Origin: an uncultured Paracoccus sp.
GTDB lineage: Bacteria > Pseudomonadota > Alphaproteobacteria > Rhodobacterales > Rhodobacteraceae
DNA: 40,193 bases
NCBI GenBank assembly: GCA_934533075.1
Contig: CAKTBJ010000028.1
Coordinates: 1-40,193, forward strand
Direction of reading: 5' to 3'
The notes below the pieces were generated by a model. It saw only the letters and a list, made by a program, of their open reading frames with translations. It had not been told where the DNA came from and searched no databases. This document shows, in pieces, positions 1 through 7,211 of this stretch; within the stretch, counting starts at the first letter, position 1, and each line of letters begins with the position of its first letter. A program made the position numbers and the translations under genes.

Positions 1-792
1 GTTGATCTTGGTCACCAGCGACTTGTCGTTCTCCTGCACCAGCCGGATCGAGGGCAGCGACTGCATCGTCACCTGCCTGGTCAGCTTGAGGTCGTGCACG
101 CGCCGCTCCAGATCGTCGCGCATCTGGCGCAGGTCGCGCAGCTCCTGCGCCTCCATCACCGCGCTGTCCTCGGGCGAGGCCTCGACCTCGGCGGCCTTGG
201 CGGGGATGGCGGTCTGGTCCAGTTCCGCCAGCTTGGCCTCGCCGGCGGCGATATACAGCGCCAGCTCGTCATAGAAGGCCAGCGTGCGCTCATAGAGGAC
301 ATCCAGCGACTTGATGTCCTTCAGCAGCGTGTGCTCGTGGGTCAGCAGGTCGTCGGTGATCTTGTCGATCTGGGCCTGCACGTTCTCGTATTGCGCGACG
401 AATTTCGCGAAGGGGGCGCTGCGGCCCAGCAGCTTCTCCCACCAGCTGCGTTCGCGGCGGGTGTCCAGCTCGCTGACGGAAAAGCCGCGGATGGTGGTGA
501 CGATGTTGCGCAGGCTGTCGCCGGCCGGGCCGACATCCTTGTTGCGCACATCGGCCAGCATCTGCTGGCTGATTTCCTGCAAGCCGGTCTGGGCGCGGGC
601 GCCGAACTGCACCACCGAGGCGGTATCGCCCAGGTCGATCTCGTCCATGCGGCGGCGGATTTCCTCGGCCAGCGGCGCATCGGCGGTTTCCAGCGGCACC
701 ACCTCGCCGGCGGGTTCCGGCAGCACCAGCGCGGTGGCCTGTTCGATTTCGGCAAGGGCGGCTTCGGCCTTGCGCTGGGTCTCTGTGGTCAT
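1..792 (-). CDS. telA: TelA/KlaA-family toxic anion resistance protein (3' end cut by window edge)
   Basis: The minus-strand frame is open from an ATG at 792 to the left edge, giving 264 residues with no stop, so the C-terminus lies outside the window. The visible part is soluble, acidic and largely helical. It has long charged helices, the segment SWWEKLLGR near residue 130, and a run near the edge containing TRQVTMQSLPSIRLVQEN, which is typical of TelA proteins. The family was named for tellurite resistance in plasmid kla/tel loci. Chromosomal members are widespread and their biochemical role is unsettled; a link to envelope or anion stress is usually inferred. It is the first gene of its own unit, since the next gene on this strand (VOC protein) ends 126 bp upstream. 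Family assignment is firm; physiological role is not. Confidence 0.88.
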   Translation of the reverse strand, partial: MTTETQRKAEAALAEIEQATALVLPEPAGEVVPLETADAPLAEEIRRRMDEIDLGDTASVVQFGARAQTGLQEISQQMLADVRNKDVGPAGDSLRNIVTTIRGFSVSELDTRRERSWWEKLLGRSAPFAKFVAQYENVQAQIDKITDDLLTHEHTLLKDIKSLDVLYERTLAFYDELALYIAAGEAKLAELDQTAIPAKAAEVEASPEDSAVMEAQELRDLRQMRDDLERRVHDLKLTRQVTMQSLPSIRLVQENDKSLVTKIN

Positions 793-918
793 GGTCGTCC
801 TTCCCTTCCCTGCGGCGGCGCGAGGCGCCGGCATGGCCGCGACATGCGTCGCAGCGTCAACCGGAAGCGTAAAGAACGGTTCCGTGAAACTTGCAAGCGA
901 ATGCTGCGTGACCCGGCG

Positions 919-1251
919 TCAGCCGGCCGACCAGACCGCCATCTCCGTCCCGCCCGGCTCGCGGAAGTGAAAGCGGCGGCCGCCGGGAAAGGCGAAGATC
1001 GGCCTGACGATGGTGCCGCCGGCGGCCTCGACGGTGGCTTGCGCGGCCTCCAGGTCGTCGGCCTTCAGGATCGGCAGCGGCGGGGCGGTGCCGGCGGCCA
1101 CGCCGCCCGCCTGCCCGGCATCGGCGAATTCCTGGTAATCGGGACCGTAGTCGTTGAAACGCCAGCCGAAGGCGCGCGACAGGAAGGCGGTGGTCGCCGC
1201 CATGTCCGGGCTGGACAGTTCCAGATAGTCGAGGGCGAGGCGGTCGGTCAT
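919..1251 (-). CDS. VOC (glyoxalase/bleomycin-resistance fold) family protein
   Basis: A 110-residue single-module vicinal-oxygen-chelate protein. The N-terminus (LDYLELSSPDMAATTAFLSRAFGW) is the typical first beta-alpha unit in which a substrate-associated metalloenzyme pairs the residue. The C-terminal half has the usual LKADDLEAAQATVEAAGG helix and a PGGRRFHFREPGGTEMAVW strand ending, where the terminal Glu is the conserved metal-ligand position. The family includes lyases, dioxygenases and antibiotic-binding proteins, so the substrate cannot be named. Its ATG overlaps the stop of the upstream glycerate kinase gene by four bases (ATGA), so the two are probably co-translated. Fold is confident; function is unknown. 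Confidence 0.85.
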   Translation of the reverse strand: MTDRLALDYLELSSPDMAATTAFLSRAFGWRFNDYGPDYQEFADAGQAGGVAAGTAPPLPILKADDLEAAQATVEAAGGTIVRPIFAFPGGRRFHFREPGGTEMAVWSAG

Positions 1252-2534
1252 GCGGTCTTCCTTGGTTCGGACAGGATCAGGATGGCGCGGAAATCGTTGA
1301 CGTTTGTGCGGGTCGGGCCGGTGACCACCTGCCCGCCGACACCGGCGAAGAAGCCATGCGCGTCATGGTTGGCCAGCGCCCGGCGCGGGTTCAGCCCGGC
1401 GGCGGCCACGCGCGCGGGGAAATCCGGGCCGATCATCGCGCCGGCGGCCCCGGCATTGCCGTCGATGCCGTCGGTGTCGCAGGCGATGGCCCAGACATGC
1501 GGATTGCCGTCCAGCGCCATGCCTAGCGACAGCATGTATTCCGCATTCGGCCCGCCGGTGCCGGCTGGTCCCTCGCCGCGCTCCACCGTCAATTCCCCCG
1601 CCGAGAGCAGCACCAGCGGCGCCGAGCCGGGCGCCAGCCGCGTGCGCCGGGCCAGCGTGGCGTGCTCGCGCGCCAGCGTGCCGGCCTCGCCGGCAATGCG
1701 GGCGCCCAGGATCTCGACCCGGCAGCCGGCGGCGATGGCGGTATCGCCGGCCGCGGCCAGCGCCTGCGCCGGGGTGCCGATGATGCGGGTGGTGGCGCGC
1801 GCCAGCCGTGCATCCTCGGGCGCGGGCGGCGGCGGCGCCTGCGCGATGGTGGCGCGCAGGGACAGCGGCAGGTCGATGCGCCACTGGTCCAGCACCCGCA
1901 GCGCGTCCTCGGGGGTGGAGCCTTCGCCCACCGTGGGACCGGAGCCGATCACCGCCGGGTCCTCGCCCGCCACGTCCGACAGCACCAGCGCCAGCATGTC
2001 GGCCGGCCATGCCGCCGCCGCCAGCCGCCCGCCCTTGACCCGCGACAGATGCTTGCGCACCAGGTTGATCTGCCAGAGCGGCGCCCCCGATTCCAGCAGC
2101 GCCGTGTTCAGCGCCTGCTTGTCGGCCAGCCCGATCCCCTCGACCGGCGCCGCCAGCAGCGCCGAGGCCCCGCCGGAGATCAGCGCCAGCACGAAATCCC
2201 CCTCGCCGCAGGTGGCCAGCAGGTCCAGCATCCGCTGGCTGGCCGCCACCCCGGCGGCGTCGGGGACCGGGTGCGCGGCCTCGACCACCTCGATCCCGGC
2301 CAGCCGGCAACCGTCGCCGTAGCGGGTGATGACCAGCCCCTCGCAGGGACCCCATTCGGTTTCCACCGCCTCGGCCATGCGGGCGCTGGCCTTGCCGGCG
2401 CCGACCACCACCACCCGCCCCGGCGGGCGCGGCGGCAGGTTGCGGGGCACGACGCGCATCGGGTCGGCGGCGGAAACGGCCGCATCGAACAGGGCGCGCA
2501 GCAGGGCGGGAATGTCGAAACCGGGTGGCGTCAT
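1248..2534 (-). CDS. Type-2 glycerate kinase (MOFRL/DUF4147 family; often annotated hydroxypyruvate reductase TtuD)
   Basis: This 428-residue protein matches the full length of the GckA/TtuD family. The DUF4147 N-terminal domain carries VGAGKAS (residues 44-50) and SGGASALL (120-127). The C-terminal MOFRL domain has the GGPNAEYMLSLGMAL segment and the DTDGIDGNAGAAGA motif. Characterised members phosphorylate D-glycerate to 2-phosphoglycerate, feeding serine-cycle, glyoxylate or tartrate carbon into glycolysis; some relatives were first named hydroxypyruvate reductases, and sequence alone does not settle which label applies. The enzyme is cytoplasmic. The downstream VOC gene overlaps its stop codon, suggesting one transcript. 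The upstream neighbour is the divergent importer operon, 129 bp away. Confidence 0.9.
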   Translation of the reverse strand: MTPPGFDIPALLRALFDAAVSAADPMRVVPRNLPPRPPGRVVVVGAGKASARMAEAVETEWGPCEGLVITRYGDGCRLAGIEVVEAAHPVPDAAGVAASQRMLDLLATCGEGDFVLALISGGASALLAAPVEGIGLADKQALNTALLESGAPLWQINLVRKHLSRVKGGRLAAAAWPADMLALVLSDVAGEDPAVIGSGPTVGEGSTPEDALRVLDQWRIDLPLSLRATIAQAPPPPAPEDARLARATTRIIGTPAQALAAAGDTAIAAGCRVEILGARIAGEAGTLAREHATLARRTRLAPGSAPLVLLSAGELTVERGEGPAGTGGPNAEYMLSLGMALDGNPHVWAIACDTDGIDGNAGAAGAMIGPDFPARVAAAGLNPRRALANHDAHGFFAGVGGQVVTGPTRTNVNDFRAILILSEPRKTA

Positions 2535-2663
2535 GGCTGTCTCGGCTGGGATGGCCCGGACAGGATGGCACGGCGCGCGCGATCAGGAAAGCGTGATGGC
2601 GTCGTGACAGCCGCGCCGGCTTGCGGCACTGTCGGAAGGCGTTCCCAATGCTGCGAGGCCCCC

Positions 2664-3680
2664 ATGCTGACCCATCTTCTGCGCTGCGCTGCGCTGGCGT
2701 TGTGCCTGGCCGCCCCGGCGCTGGCGCGCGACGTGACCGACAGCGCCGGGCGCGTGGTGCCGGTGCCCGATACCGTGTCCCGCGTGGTGGCGGCGGGGGT
2801 GCCGGCCTCGGTGATTCTTTACGCGCTGGCGCCGGAGAAGCTGGCGAACTGGGCGCGGGCGCCCTCGGACCGGGACCTTGTGCTGCCCGAGACTCATGAC
2901 CTGCCCGTCACCGGCCGCCTGACCGAGCGCGGCGGCGAGGCCAATCTGGAGGCCGTGCTGGCCCTGACCCCCGACCTGATCGTGGATTACGGCACCATCA
3001 GCCCGCGCTTTGCCGAAGGCGCCGATGCCATGCAGGCCCGCACCGGCATTCCGGTCCTGCTGATCGACGGCGATTTCGACGCGATTCCCGACGCCTTGCG
3101 CACCCTTGGCGCGGCGCTGGACGTGGCGGAGCGTGCCGAGGCGCTGGCCGCCGATGCCGAGGCGCGGCTGGCCGCCAACGATGCGCTGGTGGCCTCGGTC
3201 AGCGAGTCCGAGCGGCCCTCGGTCTGGCTGGCGCGCGGTCCCGACGGGCGCGAGACCGGCCCGCAAGGCTCGATCTCGACCGAGATCATCGAGCGCGCCG
3301 GCGCCCGCAATGCCGCCGGGCCGGGCGACGGCACGGCGACGCTGATCACCGCCTCGGCCGAGCAGCTTCTGCTGGCCGATCCGCAGATGGCGGTGACGCT
3401 GGACCGCGATTTCGCCGCGAATTATGCCGACGATCCGGTCTGGGCGGATACGGTGGCGGGCAAGGCCGGGCGGGTCTGGCTGGCGCCCTCGGCGCCGTTC
3501 GGCTGGATCGATTCGCCGCCCTCGGTGAACCGGCTGATCGGGCTGTCCTGGATGGCGGCCCTGCTATGGCCCGACCGCGCCGGCACCGATCTGCGCGCGG
3601 ATGCGCGGGATTTCTATGCCCTGTGGTATCAGGTCACGCCCACCGATGCGCAACTGGACGCGCTGCTGGGCGGTGAATAG
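2664..3680 (+). CDS. Periplasmic binding protein of a metal-chelate ABC importer (FecB/BtuF class, MolA-like features)
   Basis: A 338-residue class-III periplasmic binding protein. Residues 1-21 form a Sec signal peptide (hydrophobic LALCLAAPALA ending in AxA) and I see no lipobox. The mature protein begins with a DSAGRVVPVPD strand, then two lobes joined by a long helix. Two segments, SVILYALAPEKLANW and GWIDSPPSVNRLIGLSWM, recall the subgroup that includes the molybdate/tungstate-binding protein MolA of Haemophilus as well as iron-chelate binders, so the ligand is uncertain. I chose the ATG at 2664 because it starts the signal peptide; the ATG at 2648 is in another frame. The gene heads an importer operon and the permease start lies inside its 3' end. 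No outer-membrane TonB receptor is encoded nearby. Confidence 0.85.
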   Translation: MLTHLLRCAALALCLAAPALARDVTDSAGRVVPVPDTVSRVVAAGVPASVILYALAPEKLANWARAPSDRDLVLPETHDLPVTGRLTERGGEANLEAVLALTPDLIVDYGTISPRFAEGADAMQARTGIPVLLIDGDFDAIPDALRTLGAALDVAERAEALAADAEARLAANDALVASVSESERPSVWLARGPDGRETGPQGSISTEIIERAGARNAAGPGDGTATLITASAEQLLLADPQMAVTLDRDFAANYADDPVWADTVAGKAGRVWLAPSAPFGWIDSPPSVNRLIGLSWMAALLWPDRAGTDLRADARDFYALWYQVTPTDAQLDALLGGE

Positions 3681-4680
3681 TCCGCGCCTGCCGCTGGCGC
3701 CGCTGCTGCTGGTGCTGGGGGGCGTGACCCTTGCGCTGGCGCTGGTCTCGCTGCGGCTGGGGGCGGTGCCGCTGGGCTGGCGCGAGATCGCGCAGGCGCT
3801 GGCCGGCGAGGCGCCGCAGCGCGCCGAACTGGTCATCTGGTCGATCCGCCTGCCGCGTATCGCGGCGGCCCTGCTGGCGGGGGCCGCGCTGGCGGTTGCC
3901 GGCGCGGGTTTTCAGATCCTGTTCCGCAACCCGCTGGTTTCGCCGGATATTCTCGGCGTCAGTTCCGGCGCGGCTTTGGGCGCGGTGGCGGGCATCTTCC
4001 TTGCGCTGCCGGCAGCGGCGATTCAGGGCGCCGGGTTCGCCGGCGGGCTGGCTGCGGTGGCGCTGGTGGCGCTGATGGCGCGGATCCTGCGCGGGCCTGC
4101 GGCGGACCGGGGCCTGTCGCTGGTGCTGACCGGCATCGTCATCAGCGCGCTGGCCGGGGCGCTGGTCTCGCTGCTGAAGCTGATGGCCGATCCCTACCAG
4201 CAATTGCCGGCGATCACCTTCTGGCTGCTGGGCAGCCTCGCCGCGGCCGGCTGGCGCGAGCTGGCGCTGGCGGCGCCGCCGATCCTCGCCGGGCTGGCGC
4301 TGGTCCTGGCCCTGCGCTGGCGGATCGAGCTGCTGGCCCTGCCCGAGGACGAGGCGCGCAGCCTCGGCCTCGCCACCGGCCCCTTGCGGGCGGCGGTGAT
4401 CCTGGCGGCGACGCTGATGGTGGCCTCGGTGGTGGCACTGGCGGGGGTGATCGGCTGGATCGGGCTGGTGGTGCCGCATATGGCGCGCGGGCTGGCCGGG
4501 GCCTCGGCGCCGCGCATGCTGCCGGTGGCGGCGCTGGCCGGGGCGGGCTTCATGCTGGCGGTGGATACCGCATGCCGGACCATCGCCCCGGTCGAGGTGC
4601 CGCTGGGCGTGCTGACCGCGATCATCGGCGCGCCGCTGTTCCTGTGGCTGCTGGCGCGGCGCGGCGCGGGATGGGCGTGA
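3673..4680 (+). CDS. FecCD-family ABC importer permease
   Basis: This integral membrane protein of about 335 residues is nearly all hydrophobic helices, consistent with the 9-10 transmembrane segments of BtuC/FecCD permeases. Family landmarks are NPLVSPDILGVSSGAALGAV near residue 90 and the cytoplasmic coupling segment GWIGLVVPHMARGLAG near residue 265. It should form a homodimeric channel that receives the metal chelate from the preceding binding protein. I place the start at a GTG (3673) that overlaps the binding-protein stop by eight bases. The frame is open further upstream to 3601, but that extension lies inside the binding-protein gene and looks unlike a permease N-terminus. Translational coupling on both sides supports a single transporter. 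Confidence 0.88.
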   Translation: MNSPRLPLAPLLLVLGGVTLALALVSLRLGAVPLGWREIAQALAGEAPQRAELVIWSIRLPRIAAALLAGAALAVAGAGFQILFRNPLVSPDILGVSSGAALGAVAGIFLALPAAAIQGAGFAGGLAAVALVALMARILRGPAADRGLSLVLTGIVISALAGALVSLLKLMADPYQQLPAITFWLLGSLAAAGWRELALAAPPILAGLALVLALRWRIELLALPEDEARSLGLATGPLRAAVILAATLMVASVVALAGVIGWIGLVVPHMARGLAGASAPRMLPVAALAGAGFMLAVDTACRTIAPVEVPLGVLTAIIGAPLFLWLLARRGAGWA

Positions 4681-5486
4681 TGCTGGCGGCGCGCGGGCTG
4701 GTGCTGGGGCATGGCGGGCAGGCGCTGGGCACGGGTTTCGGCCTGGACCTGCGCGCGGGCGAGGTCGCCTGCGTTCTGGGCACCAATGGCAGCGGCAAGA
4801 CCACGCTGTTCCGCACCCTGCTGGGGCTGATCCCGCCGGTCGCCGGGCAGGTCGCGTTGGACGGCCGCCCCCTGCGCGACTGGCCGCGCGCGGCGCTGGC
4901 GCGGCGGCTGGCCTATGTGCCGCAGGCGCATCTGCCGCCCTTTCCCTGGCGGGTCGAGGAGGTGGTGATGATGGGCCGGCTGGCGCGGAACGGTCCCTTC
5001 TCCGGTCCCTCGCGCGCCGACCGGGGGGCGGTGGCCCAGGCGCTGGCGGCGATGGGGCTGGACGGGTTCGCCGGCGCCGACTATGCGCGCCTGTCGGGCG
5101 GGCAGCGGCAGATGGTGCTGATCGCCCGCGCGCTGGCGCAGGAGGCGGCGCTGATCGTCATGGACGAGCCGGCCGCCAGCCTGGACTTTGCCAACCGCGC
5201 CAGATTTCTGGACCGGATCAAGGCCCTGGCGGAGGTCTCCGGCTGCGGCGTCGTCATCGCCACGCACGAGCCGGATCATGCCTTCGCGCTGGATGCCCGC
5301 GCCATCGCCCTGCGCGACGGGACCGTCTGCGGCGACGGGCCGGCGCGGGCGCTGCTGTCGGACGGGTTTCTCAGCCGGCTTTACGGCATCCCGGTTGCGG
5401 TCGAGGTGACGGCTTCGGGGCGTGTGGCCTGCACGGTCCGGGGGGGCGATCCCTCGCTCGGGCCGCCGCTCAGTCCACCGGCCTGA
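4671..5486 (+). CDS. ABC importer ATPase (FepC/BtuD class)
   Basis: A 271-residue ABC ATPase with all core motifs: Walker A GTNGSGKTT (37-45), Q-loop in YVPQAH, signature LSGGQRQ (141-147), Walker B LIVMDEP (161-167) and the H-loop histidine in ATHEPDH (about 199). It powers the binding protein and permease encoded upstream. Two starts are possible: ATG 4671, overlapping the permease by 10 bases, or ATG 4680, which makes a TGATG stop-start overlap. I list the longer form. The last 17 bases overlap, on the opposite strand, the 3' end of the small anchored-protein gene, so the two transcription units converge without a spacer and I see no terminator hairpin between them. Confidence 0.9.
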   Translation: MGVMLAARGLVLGHGGQALGTGFGLDLRAGEVACVLGTNGSGKTTLFRTLLGLIPPVAGQVALDGRPLRDWPRAALARRLAYVPQAHLPPFPWRVEEVVMMGRLARNGPFSGPSRADRGAVAQALAAMGLDGFAGADYARLSGGQRQMVLIARALAQEAALIVMDEPAASLDFANRARFLDRIKALAEVSGCGVVIATHEPDHAFALDARAIALRDGTVCGDGPARALLSDGFLSRLYGIPVAVEVTASGRVACTVRGGDPSLGPPLSPPA

Positions 5487-5832
5487 CATTGGTGCGGATG
5501 ATGGATTTCAGCCGCATGTCGTCGGGATCGAAGCGCACCAGCATCCCGTCGAGGATACCGAACCTGTCGCCCGGCGCATTGCCGTTCAGCCCGTAAAGCC
5601 CCGGCCGGGTGATGACATGCAGCCGTGCCGAATCCAGCCGGTCGCCCACCGCCACCCCGCCCACCTGCACCGCGCGCGGCGCCGAGAGCTGGGCGGGCTG
5701 CGCAAGGCGCAGCGGCTGCATTGCGGCGGGTTGGGAATCGGCCCCGATCGTCGTCGCCGCCAGCGGTCCCAGCACCACCACCGCCGCACAAAGCCCGATC
5801 AGGACGAATTTGCCTCTGTCCATGTCCATCAT
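5470..5832 (-). CDS. Small membrane-anchored or exported protein of unknown function
   Basis: From the ATG at 5832 this encodes 120 residues: a short charged N-terminus, one hydrophobic segment (FVLIGLCAAVVVLGPLAATT) acting as signal peptide or anchor, a Gln/Ala/Pro-rich linker, and a compact C-terminal domain of about 60 residues with VAVGDRLDSARLHVITRPG and YGLNGNAPGDRFGILDGMLV. The C-terminal part reminds me of small RcnB-like periplasmic proteins seen in Rhodobacteraceae, but I do not recognise it firmly. The frame stays open to 6036, and an ATG at 5865 with AGGAT just before it is an alternative start. Adjacent ATGs at 5832 and 5829 make the exact start ambiguous. It converges with, and overlaps by 17 bases, the importer ATPase gene. 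Confidence 0.6.
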   Translation of the reverse strand: MMDMDRGKFVLIGLCAAVVVLGPLAATTIGADSQPAAMQPLRLAQPAQLSAPRAVQVGGVAVGDRLDSARLHVITRPGLYGLNGNAPGDRFGILDGMLVRFDPDDMRLKSIIRTNVRPVD

Positions 5833-5972
5833 CAGAGCCGGACCGATCCCGGTCCTGGCCTCCATATCCTGCCCGGCACGCAGCCATCCGTGGCGCGCTG
5901 CCCTGTATCCGAAGTGTCCCTTACGATCAGGCCCAACACGGCTTGCGCCCGACGGTTCCGGCGCCCGAGACG

Positions 5973-6036
5973 GATCAGTGATCAAACGCGCGCGATTGTT
6001 ACATAAATGATACGCTTTTTTCCGGCTCATGCGCAA
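5973..6036 (-). promoter_or_regulatory. Candidate sigma70-type promoter with adjacent palindrome, upstream of the small anchored-protein gene
   Basis: This is one of the few AT-rich patches in the window. On the minus strand, TTGCGC (6036-6031) is followed after 18 bases by TATCAT (6012-6007), a fair -35/-10 pair. About 18 bases downstream of the expected start is an 11-bp perfect inverted repeat, GATCA-G-TGATC (5973-5983), placed where an operator could act. The resulting leader would be about 170 nt. This is inferred from sequence only. Confidence 0.4.
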
Positions 6037-6090
6037 TATTCCGCAATCTTGTGTCCCGGTTTCGGCAACAAAGCTGTTGCGAAGGCGGAA

Positions 6091-7086
6091 TCAGGCCTCC
6101 TCGGCGGGCCAGGCCAGTTCCGCCGAACCCAGCGGCGCCAGCATCCGCGCCACCGCATCGGAACCGGCTTGCGCATGCCAGACCGGGGCCTGATCCTTGT
6201 CCAGCAGCCGCGCGCGCACGCCTTCGACGAAGTCGCCATGCTCGGTTGCGCGATGGGTAAAGCGGTATTCGCGCGACAGTGATTGCTCGATCCGCCGGTC
6301 GGCGCGCGAGGCGCGGATCAGCGCCAGCGTGGCGCGCTTCGACAGGGGCGAGGCCCTGGCCATCGCCTCGGCGGCCTCGCCATTGGCGCCGGCCTCGATG
6401 GCGGCGAGGTCGCGGCCGTAAAGCGACAGGTCCATCGCCTCCAGCGGCGCGGGCGGCGGGGCATGCGGGCGCAGGTGGCCGGGATCGCCCGATTCCGCCA
6501 TCGCCTCGATCAGCGCCGGCCATTCGGCCTCGGGAACGTAATGATCCGCGAAGCCGGCGAAGATGGCATCGCCCGGTCCCATCCGCGTCCCGGTCAGGCC
6601 CAGATACTCGCCCGCCCGGCCCGGCGCGCGGGCCAGCAGCCACGACCCCCCGACATCGGGGATCAGGCCGATGCCGGTCTCGGGCATGGCGATGCGGGTG
6701 GTGTCGCCGACGATGCGGATCGAGGCATGCCCGCCCACGCCCACGCCGCCGCCCATGACATAGCCCTGCATGAAGGACACCACCGGCTTGGGGAAACCCG
6801 CCAGCCTGGCGTTCATCCGGTATTCGTCGGCGAAAAACCGGCGCGAGGCGCCATGATCGCCCGCCTGCGCCGCCCGGCAGACCGCCGCCACGTCCCCGCC
6901 CGCGCAGAAGGCGCGCTCGCCCTCGGCGTCGATCAGCACCAGCCGCACCTGCGGATCGGCGCGCCATTCGTCCAGCGCCGCCTCGATGCCCAGCGCCATG
7001 TCATGCGTCAGCGCGTTCAGCGCCTGCGGACGGGTCAGGGTGATGCGGCCGGCTTGGCGGTCCTTGCGGATGTTCAGGTCGGTCAT
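6091..7086 (-). CDS. 3-hydroxyisobutyryl-CoA hydrolase (crotonase superfamily)
   Basis: A 331-residue crotonase-fold protein of the ECH_2/HIBCH type. It shows the N-terminal ALNALTHDM segment, the oxyanion-hole region ERAFCAGGD (57-65) and GYVMGGGVGVGG, then PETGIGLIPDVGGS. Glu136 and Asp144 have the eight-residue spacing of the catalytic acids of human HIBCH, which favours hydrolase over hydratase. HIBCH releases 3-hydroxyisobutyrate from its CoA ester in valine degradation. The gene lies downstream of mmsA, which acts two steps later, so a shared pathway is well supported. A strong hairpin terminator lies between the two genes, so readthrough or a separate promoter must be assumed. The dehydrogenase for the middle step (MmsB) is not in this window. 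Confidence 0.9.
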   Translation of the reverse strand: MTDLNIRKDRQAGRITLTRPQALNALTHDMALGIEAALDEWRADPQVRLVLIDAEGERAFCAGGDVAAVCRAAQAGDHGASRRFFADEYRMNARLAGFPKPVVSFMQGYVMGGGVGVGGHASIRIVGDTTRIAMPETGIGLIPDVGGSWLLARAPGRAGEYLGLTGTRMGPGDAIFAGFADHYVPEAEWPALIEAMAESGDPGHLRPHAPPPAPLEAMDLSLYGRDLAAIEAGANGEAAEAMARASPLSKRATLALIRASRADRRIEQSLSREYRFTHRATEHGDFVEGVRARLLDKDQAPVWHAQAGSDAVARMLAPLGSAELAWPAEEA

Positions 7087-7169
7087 TGCGCTGCCTTGGC
7101 GGGGGCTGATTCCCTGCGCAGGATAGCGGCAACCGCGCGGCTGTCGCGGGGAATCTTGCCCCCTGCCGG

Positions 7170-7197
7170 AAAAGCCCGCCGGGATTGCCGGCGGGCT
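7170..7197 (-). terminator. Rho-independent terminator after mmsA
   Basis: Read on the minus strand, AGCCCGCCGG (7197-7188) and CCGGCGGGCT (7182-7173) are perfect 10-bp arms with a 5-nt loop, followed directly by T residues (complement of the A run 7170-7173). It lies 14 bp after the mmsA stop. It is one of the clearest intrinsic terminators here and should reduce transcription into the HIBCH gene. Confidence 0.82.
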
Positions 7198-7211
7198 GCG
7201 GGGCTGTCGGG

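Noticed and set aside
859..883. GGAAC-N17-GTT on the minus strand upstream of telA, resembling an EcfG general-stress promoter
   Set aside because: The -10 half fits imperfectly, the motif is short enough for chance, and Rhodobacterales generally lack EcfG as far as I know.
94..2322. Long plus-strand open frame of 742 codons
   Set aside because: It is antisense to telA, the VOC gene and glycerate kinase, all with clear families. Its translation is low-complexity Arg/Gly/Ala-rich, the usual shadow in high-GC DNA.
2535..2663. Possible riboswitch ahead of the ABC importer operon
   Set aside because: The gap is only 129 bp. I find no cobalamin-box, Moco or other recognisable conserved core, and no Fur-like repeat.
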